DNA of 29,386 bases from Candidatus Gastranaerophilales bacterium (lineage in GTDB: Bacteria; Cyanobacteriota; Vampirovibrionia; Gastranaerophilales; Gastranaerophilaceae): contig CALUSZ010000140.1 of NCBI GenBank assembly GCA_944323495.1, forward strand, positions 1 through 29,386, given 5' to 3'. The notes beneath the pieces were generated by a model, which ran no database searches, was not told the DNA's origin, and saw only the letters and a list, made by a program, of their open reading frames with translations. This document shows, in pieces, positions 14,673 to 23,117 of the stretch (position 1 is the stretch's first letter; every line of letters starts with the position of its first letter). The position numbers and the translations under genes are program-made.

Positions 14673-14862
14673 AAAAACTTTAATGTGTGAAGTGTAGTAT
14701 AAAATAAGTGTATGTGTTTGTCTTAAAATTAATATCCTTATATATAACAAGTATTTTTTTTATGAAAAATTGATATAAAATTGTGTGATTGTAACAAAAC
14801 TTTACATTTGATTGATTTTCCCCCAAAAAATATTAAAGACTAATTACAGAGGTTAAATAAAA

Positions 14863-15234
14863 ATGTTTTTTACAGATTTGTTTAAAAGAAAATGCAGTCA
14901 TGAACATGTTTTGCCAGATGTAGACAGAGCATACTGTCCTGATTGCGGGAAATTGATTCACAACCAATGGTATATAGCCCGCTGTTCTTGCTGCGGGGTG
15001 AAACTTCGTGCGATGTCGAAAAACGGCAGAATAGTACCGCAGACTCATTATTGTACTAATTGCGGCGGTAGTGATTTTCAGGTTGAAAAATTAGAGAAAA
15101 TAAATTTTATAGATATAAATTTTGCAGTATTAGTTAAGCAAGTTGTAAATGATACGTCTGTTTGTCCTGCAACTACACGCCTGTGGCAGGAAAAAACAGA
15201 TGAGCAGCCCAGATTGCTAGTAAAATACTCGTAA
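14863..15234 (+). CDS. Small zinc-ribbon protein of unknown function
   Basis: A 123-residue protein with probable zinc ligands in order: C11, H13, H15 (KCSHEHV), C25/C28 (CPDCG), C41/C44 (CSCCG) and C64/C67 (CTNCG). This fits two zinc-binding knuckle pairs. Residues 75-123 have no cysteine motif apart from a single C101. There is no signal peptide or membrane helix. An AGAGG sequence lies about ten bases before the ATG. The gene's last 62 bases overlap the 3' end of spmB on the opposite strand. I do not recognise the family; nucleic-acid binding or protein docking is possible. Confidence 0.72.
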   Translation: MFFTDLFKRKCSHEHVLPDVDRAYCPDCGKLIHNQWYIARCSCCGVKLRAMSKNGRIVPQTHYCTNCGGSDFQVEKLEKINFIDINFAVLVKQVVNDTSVCPATTRLWQEKTDEQPRLLVKYS

Positions 15235-15694
15235 TATCTCCGATAATACCTGTAAGCAGAGCATATCTTATTTTTTTTATACCTACAGAGCCAAAGTACA
15301 CCGCAAGAACGTAAAATGTTGTTTCAGAGCTTCCTATCATAATTGCGGCTAGTTTAGCCGTAAATGAGTCCGGCCCGAGTGAGTCGACGATATTAGAGAA
15401 AACTCCAAGGGCAGCAGAGCCTGATAGAGGACGTGTTATTATAAGCGGAAGAATATCCGGCGGTATTATCCCAAAAGTAAAATTTTTCAGAAGTTCAATG
15501 GCTCCGGATGCTTTAAACATTGAAACCGCAACTATTATAGCGACAAGATACGGAATTATTGAAACAGATACTTTAAAACCGTCCTTGGCTCCTTCAACGA
15601 ATTCTTCATAGAGAGGTATTCTTTTTATAAGTCCTGCTGTTAGTATAGTAATAATCATTATTGGAAGAATTAGTATTGAAATTTTTTCAATCAT
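15173..15694 (-). CDS. spmB: Spore maturation protein B homologue
   Basis: A 173-residue integral membrane protein of the Gate/nucleoside-recognition family, matching SpmB. It has several hydrophobic helices, e.g. ISILILPIMIITILTAGLI near the N-terminus and YALLTGIIGDITSILLAIW near the C-terminus. The core ITRPLSGSAALGVFSNIVDS and the IGSSETTFYVLAVYFGSVG segment are typical. SpmA and SpmB form a pair; in Bacillus they promote spore core dehydration, but homologues are common in non-sporulating bacteria where the transported substrate is unknown. It starts 8 bases inside the end of spmA, with GGAGG ahead, so translation is coupled. Its 3' end overlaps the convergent zinc-ribbon gene. Confidence 0.93.
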   Translation of the reverse strand: MIEKISILILPIMIITILTAGLIKRIPLYEEFVEGAKDGFKVSVSIIPYLVAIIVAVSMFKASGAIELLKNFTFGIIPPDILPLIITRPLSGSAALGVFSNIVDSLGPDSFTAKLAAIMIGSSETTFYVLAVYFGSVGIKKIRYALLTGIIGDITSILLAIWAAHLFFPATGV

Positions 15695-16271
15695 ATTTCC
15701 TCCAAAGTTTTTTTAGGATTAAAGCTGTAATAATTGTAACAATAAATGATACTGTTGTAACAAATAAAGTTGGAAGTATTATTTCTGCCGGATTTTTTGC
15801 CCCTGCTCCGGCAAGAATTGCGATAACGGCAGCAGGAATAATTTGAAACCCGGCTGTATTCATACCTAAAAACATACACATTGAATCAGTTGCTGTATCT
15901 TTTTGCTGATTATCTTCCTGTAATTCCTGCATAACTTTCAGTCCAATCGGAGTTGCAGCATTTGTAAGTCCCAGAGCATTTGCAGTAAGGCTCATTGCAA
16001 TATTGCCGACTGCAGGACTATCTTGTTTAACATCTTTGAATAAAACTTTTGCAAACGGGGTAAGGAGTTTTGAAATAATACTCACAAGGCCTGATTTTTC
16101 TGCTATTCTCATAATTCCCAGCCAAAAAGCCATAATACCTATGAGTGAAAAAGAAATTTTTACTGCAAGATTACATGCAGAAAGCATGGAGTTTGTAACA
16201 TCGTTTAACGTATTGTTACATATCCCGATTACAATAGAGAGTGCTATTAGAATAAAAAATATATAATTCAT
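15687..16271 (-). CDS. spmA: Spore maturation protein A homologue
   Basis: A 194-residue membrane protein of the nucleoside-recognition (Gate) family, matching SpmA. The N-terminal helix IFFILIALSIVIGIC is followed by the conserved NALGLTNAATPIGLK block (residues 98-112), then a polar segment (QEDNQQKDTATDSM) and hydrophobic helices. It is the first gene of a two-gene unit with spmB, overlapping it by 8 bases. It is divergent from the giant coiled-coil gene, with a 93-base gap holding the promoters. The Shine-Dalgarno match upstream is weak. No other sporulation genes are seen, so a sporulation role is not implied. Confidence 0.93.
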   Translation of the reverse strand: MNYIFFILIALSIVIGICNNTLNDVTNSMLSACNLAVKISFSLIGIMAFWLGIMRIAEKSGLVSIISKLLTPFAKVLFKDVKQDSPAVGNIAMSLTANALGLTNAATPIGLKVMQELQEDNQQKDTATDSMCMFLGMNTAGFQIIPAAVIAILAGAGAKNPAEIILPTLFVTTVSFIVTIITALILKKLWRKYD

Positions 16272-16299
16272 ATCTTAATACTAGAAAAAAAATTGGCAT

Positions 16300-16328
16300 T
16301 TGTCACTATGTTTATATTAGTATATAAT
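16300..16328 (+). promoter_or_regulatory. Sigma-70-type promoter of the giant coiled-coil gene
   Basis: TTGTCA (16300-16305) and TATAAT (16323-16328) are separated by exactly 17 bases. The -10 lies 36 bases before the ATG at 16365. This is among the best promoter matches in the window. It probably drives the whole unit 16365-25598. Confidence 0.75.
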
Positions 16329-16364
16329 AAGTGATGAACGTAGAATGTGGGATAGAGTAAGTAT

Positions 16365-19300
16365 ATGGCAGAAATAAACAATTTTTCGGAGATAGCAGAG
16401 AACTTTGATACTATAAAAACACTCTTAAATTCAATAAGAGCACAGGGAATCTTAAATACTTCTGATGTTGATAAACTTCTTACGGGTATTAATTCAAAAT
16501 TAGAAAAAATTAATACCGAAGAAGATATTGATTTGATAAAAATATTTCTTTCAGAATTAAAGCAAAATCTGGATGAACGGCATAATGTTTTGATTTCAAA
16601 GTTTGGAGCAATAGAGTCTTTGTTTTCAAATCTTTTGAAAAATAGTTCTGATGCTTTAAAATCTGCAGAAGCGAAAGAATTGTTTGATATTGTTGCAACT
16701 AATCTTTCTGTATTTTCACGCGAAGTTGTATCTCAAAAAGAGACTCTGACAGATATTACTCTGCGCCTTGATGCAATGCGTTCTGACGATTCTCAAAAGA
16801 AAGATATTCTTAAAAGTATTTCTGTATTAAAGACAGATTTGGAACATTTAAATAACGGATTTGATTCTATAGTTTTAAGTTTAAATGAAAACTTTAAAAC
16901 TCTTATAAAGACTATTTCGAGTGTTGACCAGTCAGAGGCAATTTCTAAATTCGGAGCTGAACTTGAGGATATTGTAAATTCATCCAATACAATACTATCA
17001 GCTCTTCAAATGCTTGATAAAAAGAATCTTCAAATAGAAGATGCTATGCGTAACCTTGCAACTCAGGAAGATTTGAGCAGTGCTAAAAAATGGATAAGTG
17101 ATCTTGTAAACAAAAATCACGAATTAATAAGTTCTGTTGATAATTTGTCGGACAAGTATTATAAAATTGATAATTTATCAGAAAAAATAGACGCCTCTGT
17201 TAATATTATTGCGGGTTTAAAGAGTGTAATATCTGATAAAGATGATGAACATACAAGAATAATACTTGAAGAGCTGGCAAAACTTGAAAATGCTGTCAGC
17301 GATGTATCAACAAATCAAAGCTTTGAAGAGTTTAAAGCTTCTCTGGAAGCTGTTTTAAAGGATATATTAGATGGTTCTTTAAATATACAAAATGCTTTTG
17401 CTGATGCATCTTCAGAAATTCAGAAAATTAATTCTGAATTAAAGACTCTTGATATTGGTTTGAACTTTCAGAATATTAAGAGTGATTTGAATAAAACAGA
17501 ACAAAATGTGAAAGCTTTAATCAGCAGTGCTTCTGATAAAATAACACAGCTTGCAGAAGTTAATGTTACGAGAACTCTTAATGACATATCTTCATCTGCA
17601 GATGCTTTAAGTGCAAAATTAAAGGAAACCTATAACGCTGTTACCGGAATGTGCGAGAAGAATTTTAGTGAAGTTATAAATGATATTTCCGGGCTAAAAG
17701 CTGTCGTGGCACAGATAGATGAAAATAATGTATCTGCTAATAATGCAATTTTTTCAAATATTACTGACAGACTTGCAATTTTTGAAAACAGCTTAAAAAG
17801 CTCTCTGGAAAAGCAGGAGGATTATGTTGCAAATTCTTCAAGCCAGCTTGTTGAACAGATTACAAATATTAAAAACTTGTCAGGCGTTCTTGATTACAAG
17901 CTGGACTCTTCTGTTATTGAGATAGGAAATGCAAAACGGGAATTTTCAGAACTTAAGTCTTCTGTTCAAGATATGCTGGCTCTTGATTTTGTTAATGCTG
18001 TTAAGGAGCTGAAGGTTGATTTATATGCTTCTAAGCAGGATTTGGCAAATGCGGTGGAAACTTCATCCAGTGAACTTGCAGAGAAATTTACAGAGGATTT
18101 ATTTGGTAAATATGAACTTTTAATAAGCAGACTGGATAGCGTAGAAGAAGAATTAGGAAAAGCGCAGGCCGCTGCATTGAATGGCTTGAAGCCGATTTTG
18201 GAAAATATATCAGCTTCAATTGTAGATATATTATCCTATGTAGCTGAAAGCAAGGATATTAACCTTGATGATATAAATGTAAAGCTTGCTGATATTACAG
18301 AGTATGTAAAAGACAGTAATATTAATTATATTGAAAATGTAAGAGATGTTGTAGAAGTTATAAGGAGACAGGTCGAAAATAATCTCTTGCAAATTCAGAA
18401 AGATACTTCAAAGCAGGTTGAGACGATTAACAGTTCTGTTGTTAAAACTTCTGATGCTTTAAGAGATGAGATTAAGTATTCTTACAATAAACTTATAGAG
18501 GTTCAGGATAGTTTTGAATCATTAAAAGAGATATTGAATACAAATAATGCTGCTCTTAACAGCAGTATAAATGATATGACTGTTTCAGCCGAAGATGTTA
18601 AGGCAGATTTTGAACTGAAATTGACATCGTTAAAGAATGCAATTTTAGATAAGATTTCTGATTTTAAACAAGAATTTACTTGTGAAAATGCGGATAAGTT
18701 AAGTGAAATTAAGTTTACGTCAGAGAATCTTTTTACAAAAACGATGCAAAATTCTTCTGATATAAAAGATGAATTGCGCGGTGAGATAGCACAGATTATT
18801 GGAACTTTGAGGCTGAATGTGCAGGAGCTTGCGGAACAGCTCTCCGGAATGTCTTTAAAATTAGAGAATTCTAATGAAAATATAGAACGTAAAATGGATG
18901 CTGTAATTCTAGATACAGCTAAGCTTGATGAAACATTGAATAAGGTCTCTGCAGCATCTCTGGGTACTATAACAGAAAATATTACTGCGCTGAAAACCTT
19001 GATAAGCACTTTGAATGAAAAATCTGGAGATGATTTAAAGCAAAATATTAATATTATATCTCAAGATTTTAATTCGTTAAGAAGGCTTATAGAAGCAGTT
19101 AATTCAGATATTAGCAGTGATTTGGCCAAACAGCTCAATGTATTGGAAACACGTTTTGATACATTATCAGCATCATTAACAGATATTATAGAGCACGGGG
19201 ATTTGAATTTTGATACGAAATTGAATTCCGGGTTTGCTGAAATATCCGGAAAACTAGCTTCACAGTTAGATGATGTATTACAAGGTTTTCAAAAAGTAGA

Positions 19301-22300
19301 AGATTCTGTTTCAGAATTATCTTCGTCTGCTACAAAATCGATGGCTGGTATTTTGGCACAAATTCTGGATAATTTTGTAGCTCTTAAATCTCTGCTTAAT
19401 AATTTTAATGAAAAAACCACCGGTGATATAAGAACATCTGTAGATGAACTTACGGCAGAATTTGCAGATATAAAAGACCGTCTGGAAGCAGTTGATAATA
19501 ATATCGATGAAGATTTAACAAGACAGCTCTCTATAATCGAGCATAATTTTGAATCTTTAACTTCTGTGATTACAGATTTATTTGCAAGAGAAGACGCTAA
19601 TCTGGGTGCAAAAATTGAGTCAGGTCTTGCAGGAATTTCCGGTAAAATGCAGGAGGGGGTTGCTGAAAAGTTAGAGCAATATAAGATTCGTCTGGAGAGT
19701 TTGTTTGACGGTATTTCTAAGAGTAATAATCAGCAGGCCGAATTTATTAAAGAGCAGGTCCTGGAGTTAAATACTGCACTAAATGCTTCTATTGAACGCC
19801 AAAATAATGAAGCAGCAATAAAACTTAATGAAATTGCAGTGGAGTTAAGAAATATTTTAGATGAGAATTTAAAAATTTCATCGGAAGATTATAATGCATT
19901 AAGAATTCGATTAGAAGCTTTTGCATCAGAAATAGAGTCTTCCAATAAAATTTTAGTTGATGATATTAGGGCACAACTTGATGATATGACAAAATTTGTC
20001 GATTCTGGGCTTGATATACAAGCACAGGAAGTAAATGCTAAATTCGATGAAATTTCATCAAATGTGCAGCAAATTTCTACTAATGTTAAATCTCTTAATA
20101 ATGAGGCTAAAAATAAGCTTGATGAAATTAATAGCGCTTTTGATTCTCTAAAACAGGGAGTTTCAGGCTCGCTTAATGATACTTCTGCCCTAATTATAAA
20201 CAGGATAGATGATGTTTTAAAAGAATTAAGTTCCAAGAATGAAGAAATAGCATCTTCTGTTATTCTTGCGTCTGCTGATATCAAGGGGGATATTAAAACG
20301 TCATTTACAGCAGACATTCATGATGTAACATCACTTATAGAGTCAAAGCTGTCCGAAATTGATGAGTTAATCGAAAATACAGCTATTTGTCAACAAAATA
20401 ATATTTTAACTCCGATGAAAGGACTGCTTGAAGAACTACAGAATGTTGGCGGTTCTGTAAAAGAGCAGTTTGGTTTGTTACAACAATCTCTTTCTGGCGG
20501 GCTTTCTGCAGAGGTAAGTTCTTTACTCGAAAAAATACAGACTCTGTTTGAAGAACATTCATTGAATTTTGTAACACAGCTAGGCAATACAAATACAAAG
20601 TTTGCAGAAGATTTATCGTCAAGCGTTATAGAGTTTAAAGCTGCATTTGAGGCGTTAAATCAAAGGCTGGATAAGGATGAAATATCTCAGATGAATGTAT
20701 TCCAGTCACAGCTTAAGGAATTAAGCAATACATTCAATGTATTAATAGAAGAAGCTAAAAATGTTACTAAATCTGAAGTTTCAGCTATTTCTGAAACTCT
20801 TATAAAAAATAGTAAAGCTTTAATGGATGATGTTGAGCAGTCAATAGAGGGTAAAGTAAATTCGATACTTGCTGCAAGTGCTGACATTTCTGCCGGTGAA
20901 CTTCAGTCAATGGAAGCTTTTACTAATAAGATACTTGCTCAAATAGAAATCAATAAGAAAAATTCTATAGCTTGCAGAGATATTATAACAGAGCTTGCGA
21001 AAAAAGAGTTTGATGTTTTATCAGCCAGTATTGAAAAAGAAACGGATGTTATTGTAAAAGATATAATAGAACAGTTTGAGTTAATGCGCAGTGTGCAAAA
21101 AGATGAATTGTCAAATTTGGCTGTGCATGTTGAAAGCTCTGTAGAGGATTATATATATAACTATGTAAATGATCTTAAATCATATTTGGATGTGAAAACT
21201 GATTCGACAATAATTAACAGCAAGCTTGATAATTTGAAAAATGAGTTAAGCGAAACAGCTGAAAATGTCTTGGCAAATATGAATAAGTTTTTAGAAGCCG
21301 GCGTATTCTCTTCTTCAATCAGCGATTTGAAAAAAGCTAATGAAATATTAGCCGGCTCTATGGCTGAACAATTGAATAAGCAGATACAAGATTTTATTCA
21401 GAAAAACGTTTCCGATAAATTTGAAGAACGACTTAATTTGTTTGACAAAAAATTTGTTGATACAGTTGTAGACAAATATGAAGAAATCAAGTTGATAGCT
21501 TCAAGATATGATTCTGGTTTTGCTGATATTCAAAGCTCTATACAGGATCTTTTGTCTCAATTTAAAATCTCAAAAGACGGTATAACTTCACAGATAACAG
21601 CAATAGTGAGCAATATAAACAATTCAATTGATGGATTAAATGTCAGCTTTGCTGATTTGAAGGCTCAAATATTAAACAAATCGTTTGATGAAGCGTTTCA
21701 GGCTTCGCTTAATAATCAGATAAGCGGTATCGAAAATTTAGTAAAAGAGCAGTTTAGTTATCTCGAGGATATTAGTGAGCTCTGTTGTAATAATCTGCCG
21801 GAATTGACAGAAATGAATACTATAGTGAAGTATGGTATTCAGCAGTCAATAAATGATTTAGCTTCAAAATTTGATGAAAATGACGGCAGTGTTTCCAAAG
21901 CTTTAGATAAGCTTAAGTCTGATATTATAACGCAGTTTCTTAATATATTTAATCAAATATCTTTCGTTGCTGAGCAAGAAGAGATTATTGATTTTATTCA
22001 GGAGAAACACTCTGATTTAATCAAGATATTAAGCCATATAGTAACAACAGTAGAAAATGTAGAAGTAGTTAAAGAAAATATTTCAGCCGTAGATAATAAA
22101 GTTGATACGATTAAAGAAGATATTAAAAATATTAATGAAAAAATCAACTCTATTATATCTTCTGAGGGTGATATAAATTATGTTTACAGTCTTCAGGATT
22201 TAGAGTCAGATATAGCTAATCTGCGTCTGGTCTTGAATGAGATGAAGTCTGATAATCAATCTAAGGAATTTGAAGAACTCATAAATTCTACAAATAATAT

Positions 22301-23117
22301 TTACAAACTTGTAGAGACAATAAAGACAGAAATGCCAAAATTTGAACTTGAAGAGTTTAAAAGGGATTTCAATACTCTTTCTGAAGATATTGTAAGTATT
22401 AGTACGAGAACAAATAAGCTTATTTTAGCATCTGATGAATCATATAAAACACTTCAGGATAATTTGCAGGACTTTAAGCTTGTTATTAATGATCTTGATG
22501 AAAGAACCCGTAACTTTGCGCATGAAGCAGGTATAGATAGAATTGATAATAAATTGGGCTCAATAAATGCAATGATTCAAAATGGTGCCAAAACAAATCA
22601 GGTATTTAATCAGGTATTTGAGTATCTTGCAGAATGGGTGGATAAGGCTGGAGAACAAATTACTACAATTTCTGATAAGGTTGAAACTCTTGATGATATC
22701 GGCCAGATAAAAGTTATGCTGGAAGACTTGAAGGCTGAAGCCGAAGATAATTCTGAAAGCACAGAATTGATAGAGGCTTTGGGTAATGTTTTTGATAAGC
22801 AAACAAAGAGAATATCTTCTCTTGAAGCAAAACTTGACAGAGTAATTGTTGAGACTACAATCAATAATAAGAATAATAAAATTGATATGTCTCCTCTGGA
22901 GACAACTTTAAACAGATTCTTAGCTGCCATAGATGAAAAAATGGCTGATCAGCAGGATAAAATTAAGTCTTTAGAATCTAAATTAGCAGAAGTAATGACT
23001 CTTATTGATCCAAAAGATACTGCGCAGCTTACGAAAAAAGTCGGCGGCATGGACAGACAAATAGCTAAATTAAATAAAAGTATCGAAAAAATAGCATCAC
23101 ATGTTGTTGAAAAGTAA
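16365..23117 (+). CDS. Giant (2250-residue) coiled-coil protein
   Basis: A 2250-residue, almost wholly alpha-helical protein with heptad-like hydrophobic spacing. It has very few prolines or cysteines, and no signal peptide or transmembrane helix; it is rich in S, N, D, E, K, L and I. Residues about 869-990 and 1000-1121 are a recognisable tandem duplication with a period of 131 residues (NITALKTLISTLNEK and NFVALKSLLNNFNEK; IEAVNSDISSDLAKQL and LEAVDNNIDEDLTRQL). No ATPase motif is present, so it is not an SMC protein. The C-terminus ends in a regular coiled coil (MDRQIAKLNKSIEKIASHVV). A cytoplasmic filament or scaffold is the simplest inference. It has its own promoter but a weak ribosome binding site, and its last 17 bases overlap the start of the FAD oxidase gene. 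Confidence 0.85.
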   Translation: MAEINNFSEIAENFDTIKTLLNSIRAQGILNTSDVDKLLTGINSKLEKINTEEDIDLIKIFLSELKQNLDERHNVLISKFGAIESLFSNLLKNSSDALKSAEAKELFDIVATNLSVFSREVVSQKETLTDITLRLDAMRSDDSQKKDILKSISVLKTDLEHLNNGFDSIVLSLNENFKTLIKTISSVDQSEAISKFGAELEDIVNSSNTILSALQMLDKKNLQIEDAMRNLATQEDLSSAKKWISDLVNKNHELISSVDNLSDKYYKIDNLSEKIDASVNIIAGLKSVISDKDDEHTRIILEELAKLENAVSDVSTNQSFEEFKASLEAVLKDILDGSLNIQNAFADASSEIQKINSELKTLDIGLNFQNIKSDLNKTEQNVKALISSASDKITQLAEVNVTRTLNDISSSADALSAKLKETYNAVTGMCEKNFSEVINDISGLKAVVAQIDENNVSANNAIFSNITDRLAIFENSLKSSLEKQEDYVANSSSQLVEQITNIKNLSGVLDYKLDSSVIEIGNAKREFSELKSSVQDMLALDFVNAVKELKVDLYASKQDLANAVETSSSELAEKFTEDLFGKYELLISRLDSVEEELGKAQAAALNGLKPILENISASIVDILSYVAESKDINLDDINVKLADITEYVKDSNINYIENVRDVVEVIRRQVENNLLQIQKDTSKQVETINSSVVKTSDALRDEIKYSYNKLIEVQDSFESLKEILNTNNAALNSSINDMTVSAEDVKADFELKLTSLKNAILDKISDFKQEFTCENADKLSEIKFTSENLFTKTMQNSSDIKDELRGEIAQIIGTLRLNVQELAEQLSGMSLKLENSNENIERKMDAVILDTAKLDETLNKVSAASLGTITENITALKTLISTLNEKSGDDLKQNINIISQDFNSLRRLIEAVNSDISSDLAKQLNVLETRFDTLSASLTDIIEHGDLNFDTKLNSGFAEISGKLASQLDDVLQGFQKVEDSVSELSSSATKSMAGILAQILDNFVALKSLLNNFNEKTTGDIRTSVDELTAEFADIKDRLEAVDNNIDEDLTRQLSIIEHNFESLTSVITDLFAREDANLGAKIESGLAGISGKMQEGVAEKLEQYKIRLESLFDGISKSNNQQAEFIKEQVLELNTALNASIERQNNEAAIKLNEIAVELRNILDENLKISSEDYNALRIRLEAFASEIESSNKILVDDIRAQLDDMTKFVDSGLDIQAQEVNAKFDEISSNVQQISTNVKSLNNEAKNKLDEINSAFDSLKQGVSGSLNDTSALIINRIDDVLKELSSKNEEIASSVILASADIKGDIKTSFTADIHDVTSLIESKLSEIDELIENTAICQQNNILTPMKGLLEELQNVGGSVKEQFGLLQQSLSGGLSAEVSSLLEKIQTLFEEHSLNFVTQLGNTNTKFAEDLSSSVIEFKAAFEALNQRLDKDEISQMNVFQSQLKELSNTFNVLIEEAKNVTKSEVSAISETLIKNSKALMDDVEQSIEGKVNSILAASADISAGELQSMEAFTNKILAQIEINKKNSIACRDIITELAKKEFDVLSASIEKETDVIVKDIIEQFELMRSVQKDELSNLAVHVESSVEDYIYNYVNDLKSYLDVKTDSTIINSKLDNLKNELSETAENVLANMNKFLEAGVFSSSISDLKKANEILAGSMAEQLNKQIQDFIQKNVSDKFEERLNLFDKKFVDTVVDKYEEIKLIASRYDSGFADIQSSIQDLLSQFKISKDGITSQITAIVSNINNSIDGLNVSFADLKAQILNKSFDEAFQASLNNQISGIENLVKEQFSYLEDISELCCNNLPELTEMNTIVKYGIQQSINDLASKFDENDGSVSKALDKLKSDIITQFLNIFNQISFVAEQEEIIDFIQEKHSDLIKILSHIVTTVENVEVVKENISAVDNKVDTIKEDIKNINEKINSIISSEGDINYVYSLQDLESDIANLRLVLNEMKSDNQSKEFEELINSTNNIYKLVETIKTEMPKFELEEFKRDFNTLSEDIVSISTRTNKLILASDESYKTLQDNLQDFKLVINDLDERTRNFAHEAGIDRIDNKLGSINAMIQNGAKTNQVFNQVFEYLAEWVDKAGEQITTISDKVETLDDIGQIKVMLEDLKAEAEDNSESTELIEALGNVFDKQTKRISSLEAKLDRVIVETTINNKNNKIDMSPLETTLNRFLAAIDEKMADQQDKIKSLESKLAEVMTLIDPKDTAQLTKKVGGMDRQIAKLNKSIEKIASHVVEK
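18970..19730 (+). repeat. 131-residue tandem duplication inside the coiled-coil gene
   Basis: Two adjacent units align at the protein level with a constant offset of 393 bases (131 codons): NITALK starts at 18978 and NFVALK at 19371. Further matched pairs are LETRFDTLSASLTDII with IEHNFESLTSVITDLF, and NSGFAEISGKL with ESGLAGISGKM. DNA similarity is low, so the duplication is old. Confidence 0.75.

Larger units (their letters stand above)
14554..14862. other. 309-base non-coding interval
   Basis: No credible ORF was found on either strand; plus-strand ATGs run into stops within a few codons. It contains a 20-bp palindrome (14602-14653), a minus-strand terminator (14649-14672) and a motif shared with the adh promoter (14796-14809). 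It also holds the ribosome binding site of the downstream zinc-ribbon gene. The strand is strongly AT-rich throughout. Confidence 0.7.

Noticed and set aside
15173..16271. Sporulation capacity implied by spmA and spmB
   Set aside because: These homologues are widespread in non-sporulating bacteria and no other spore gene is present here.
18503..20887. Minus-strand open frames opposite the giant coiled-coil gene
   Set aside because: They are by-products of biased codon use in a long coding region and have no start signals or protein-like motifs.
16365..23117. SMC/chromosome-segregation ATPase or phage tape-measure protein
   Set aside because: There are no Walker motifs at either end and no hydrophobic tape-measure segments or phage neighbours.
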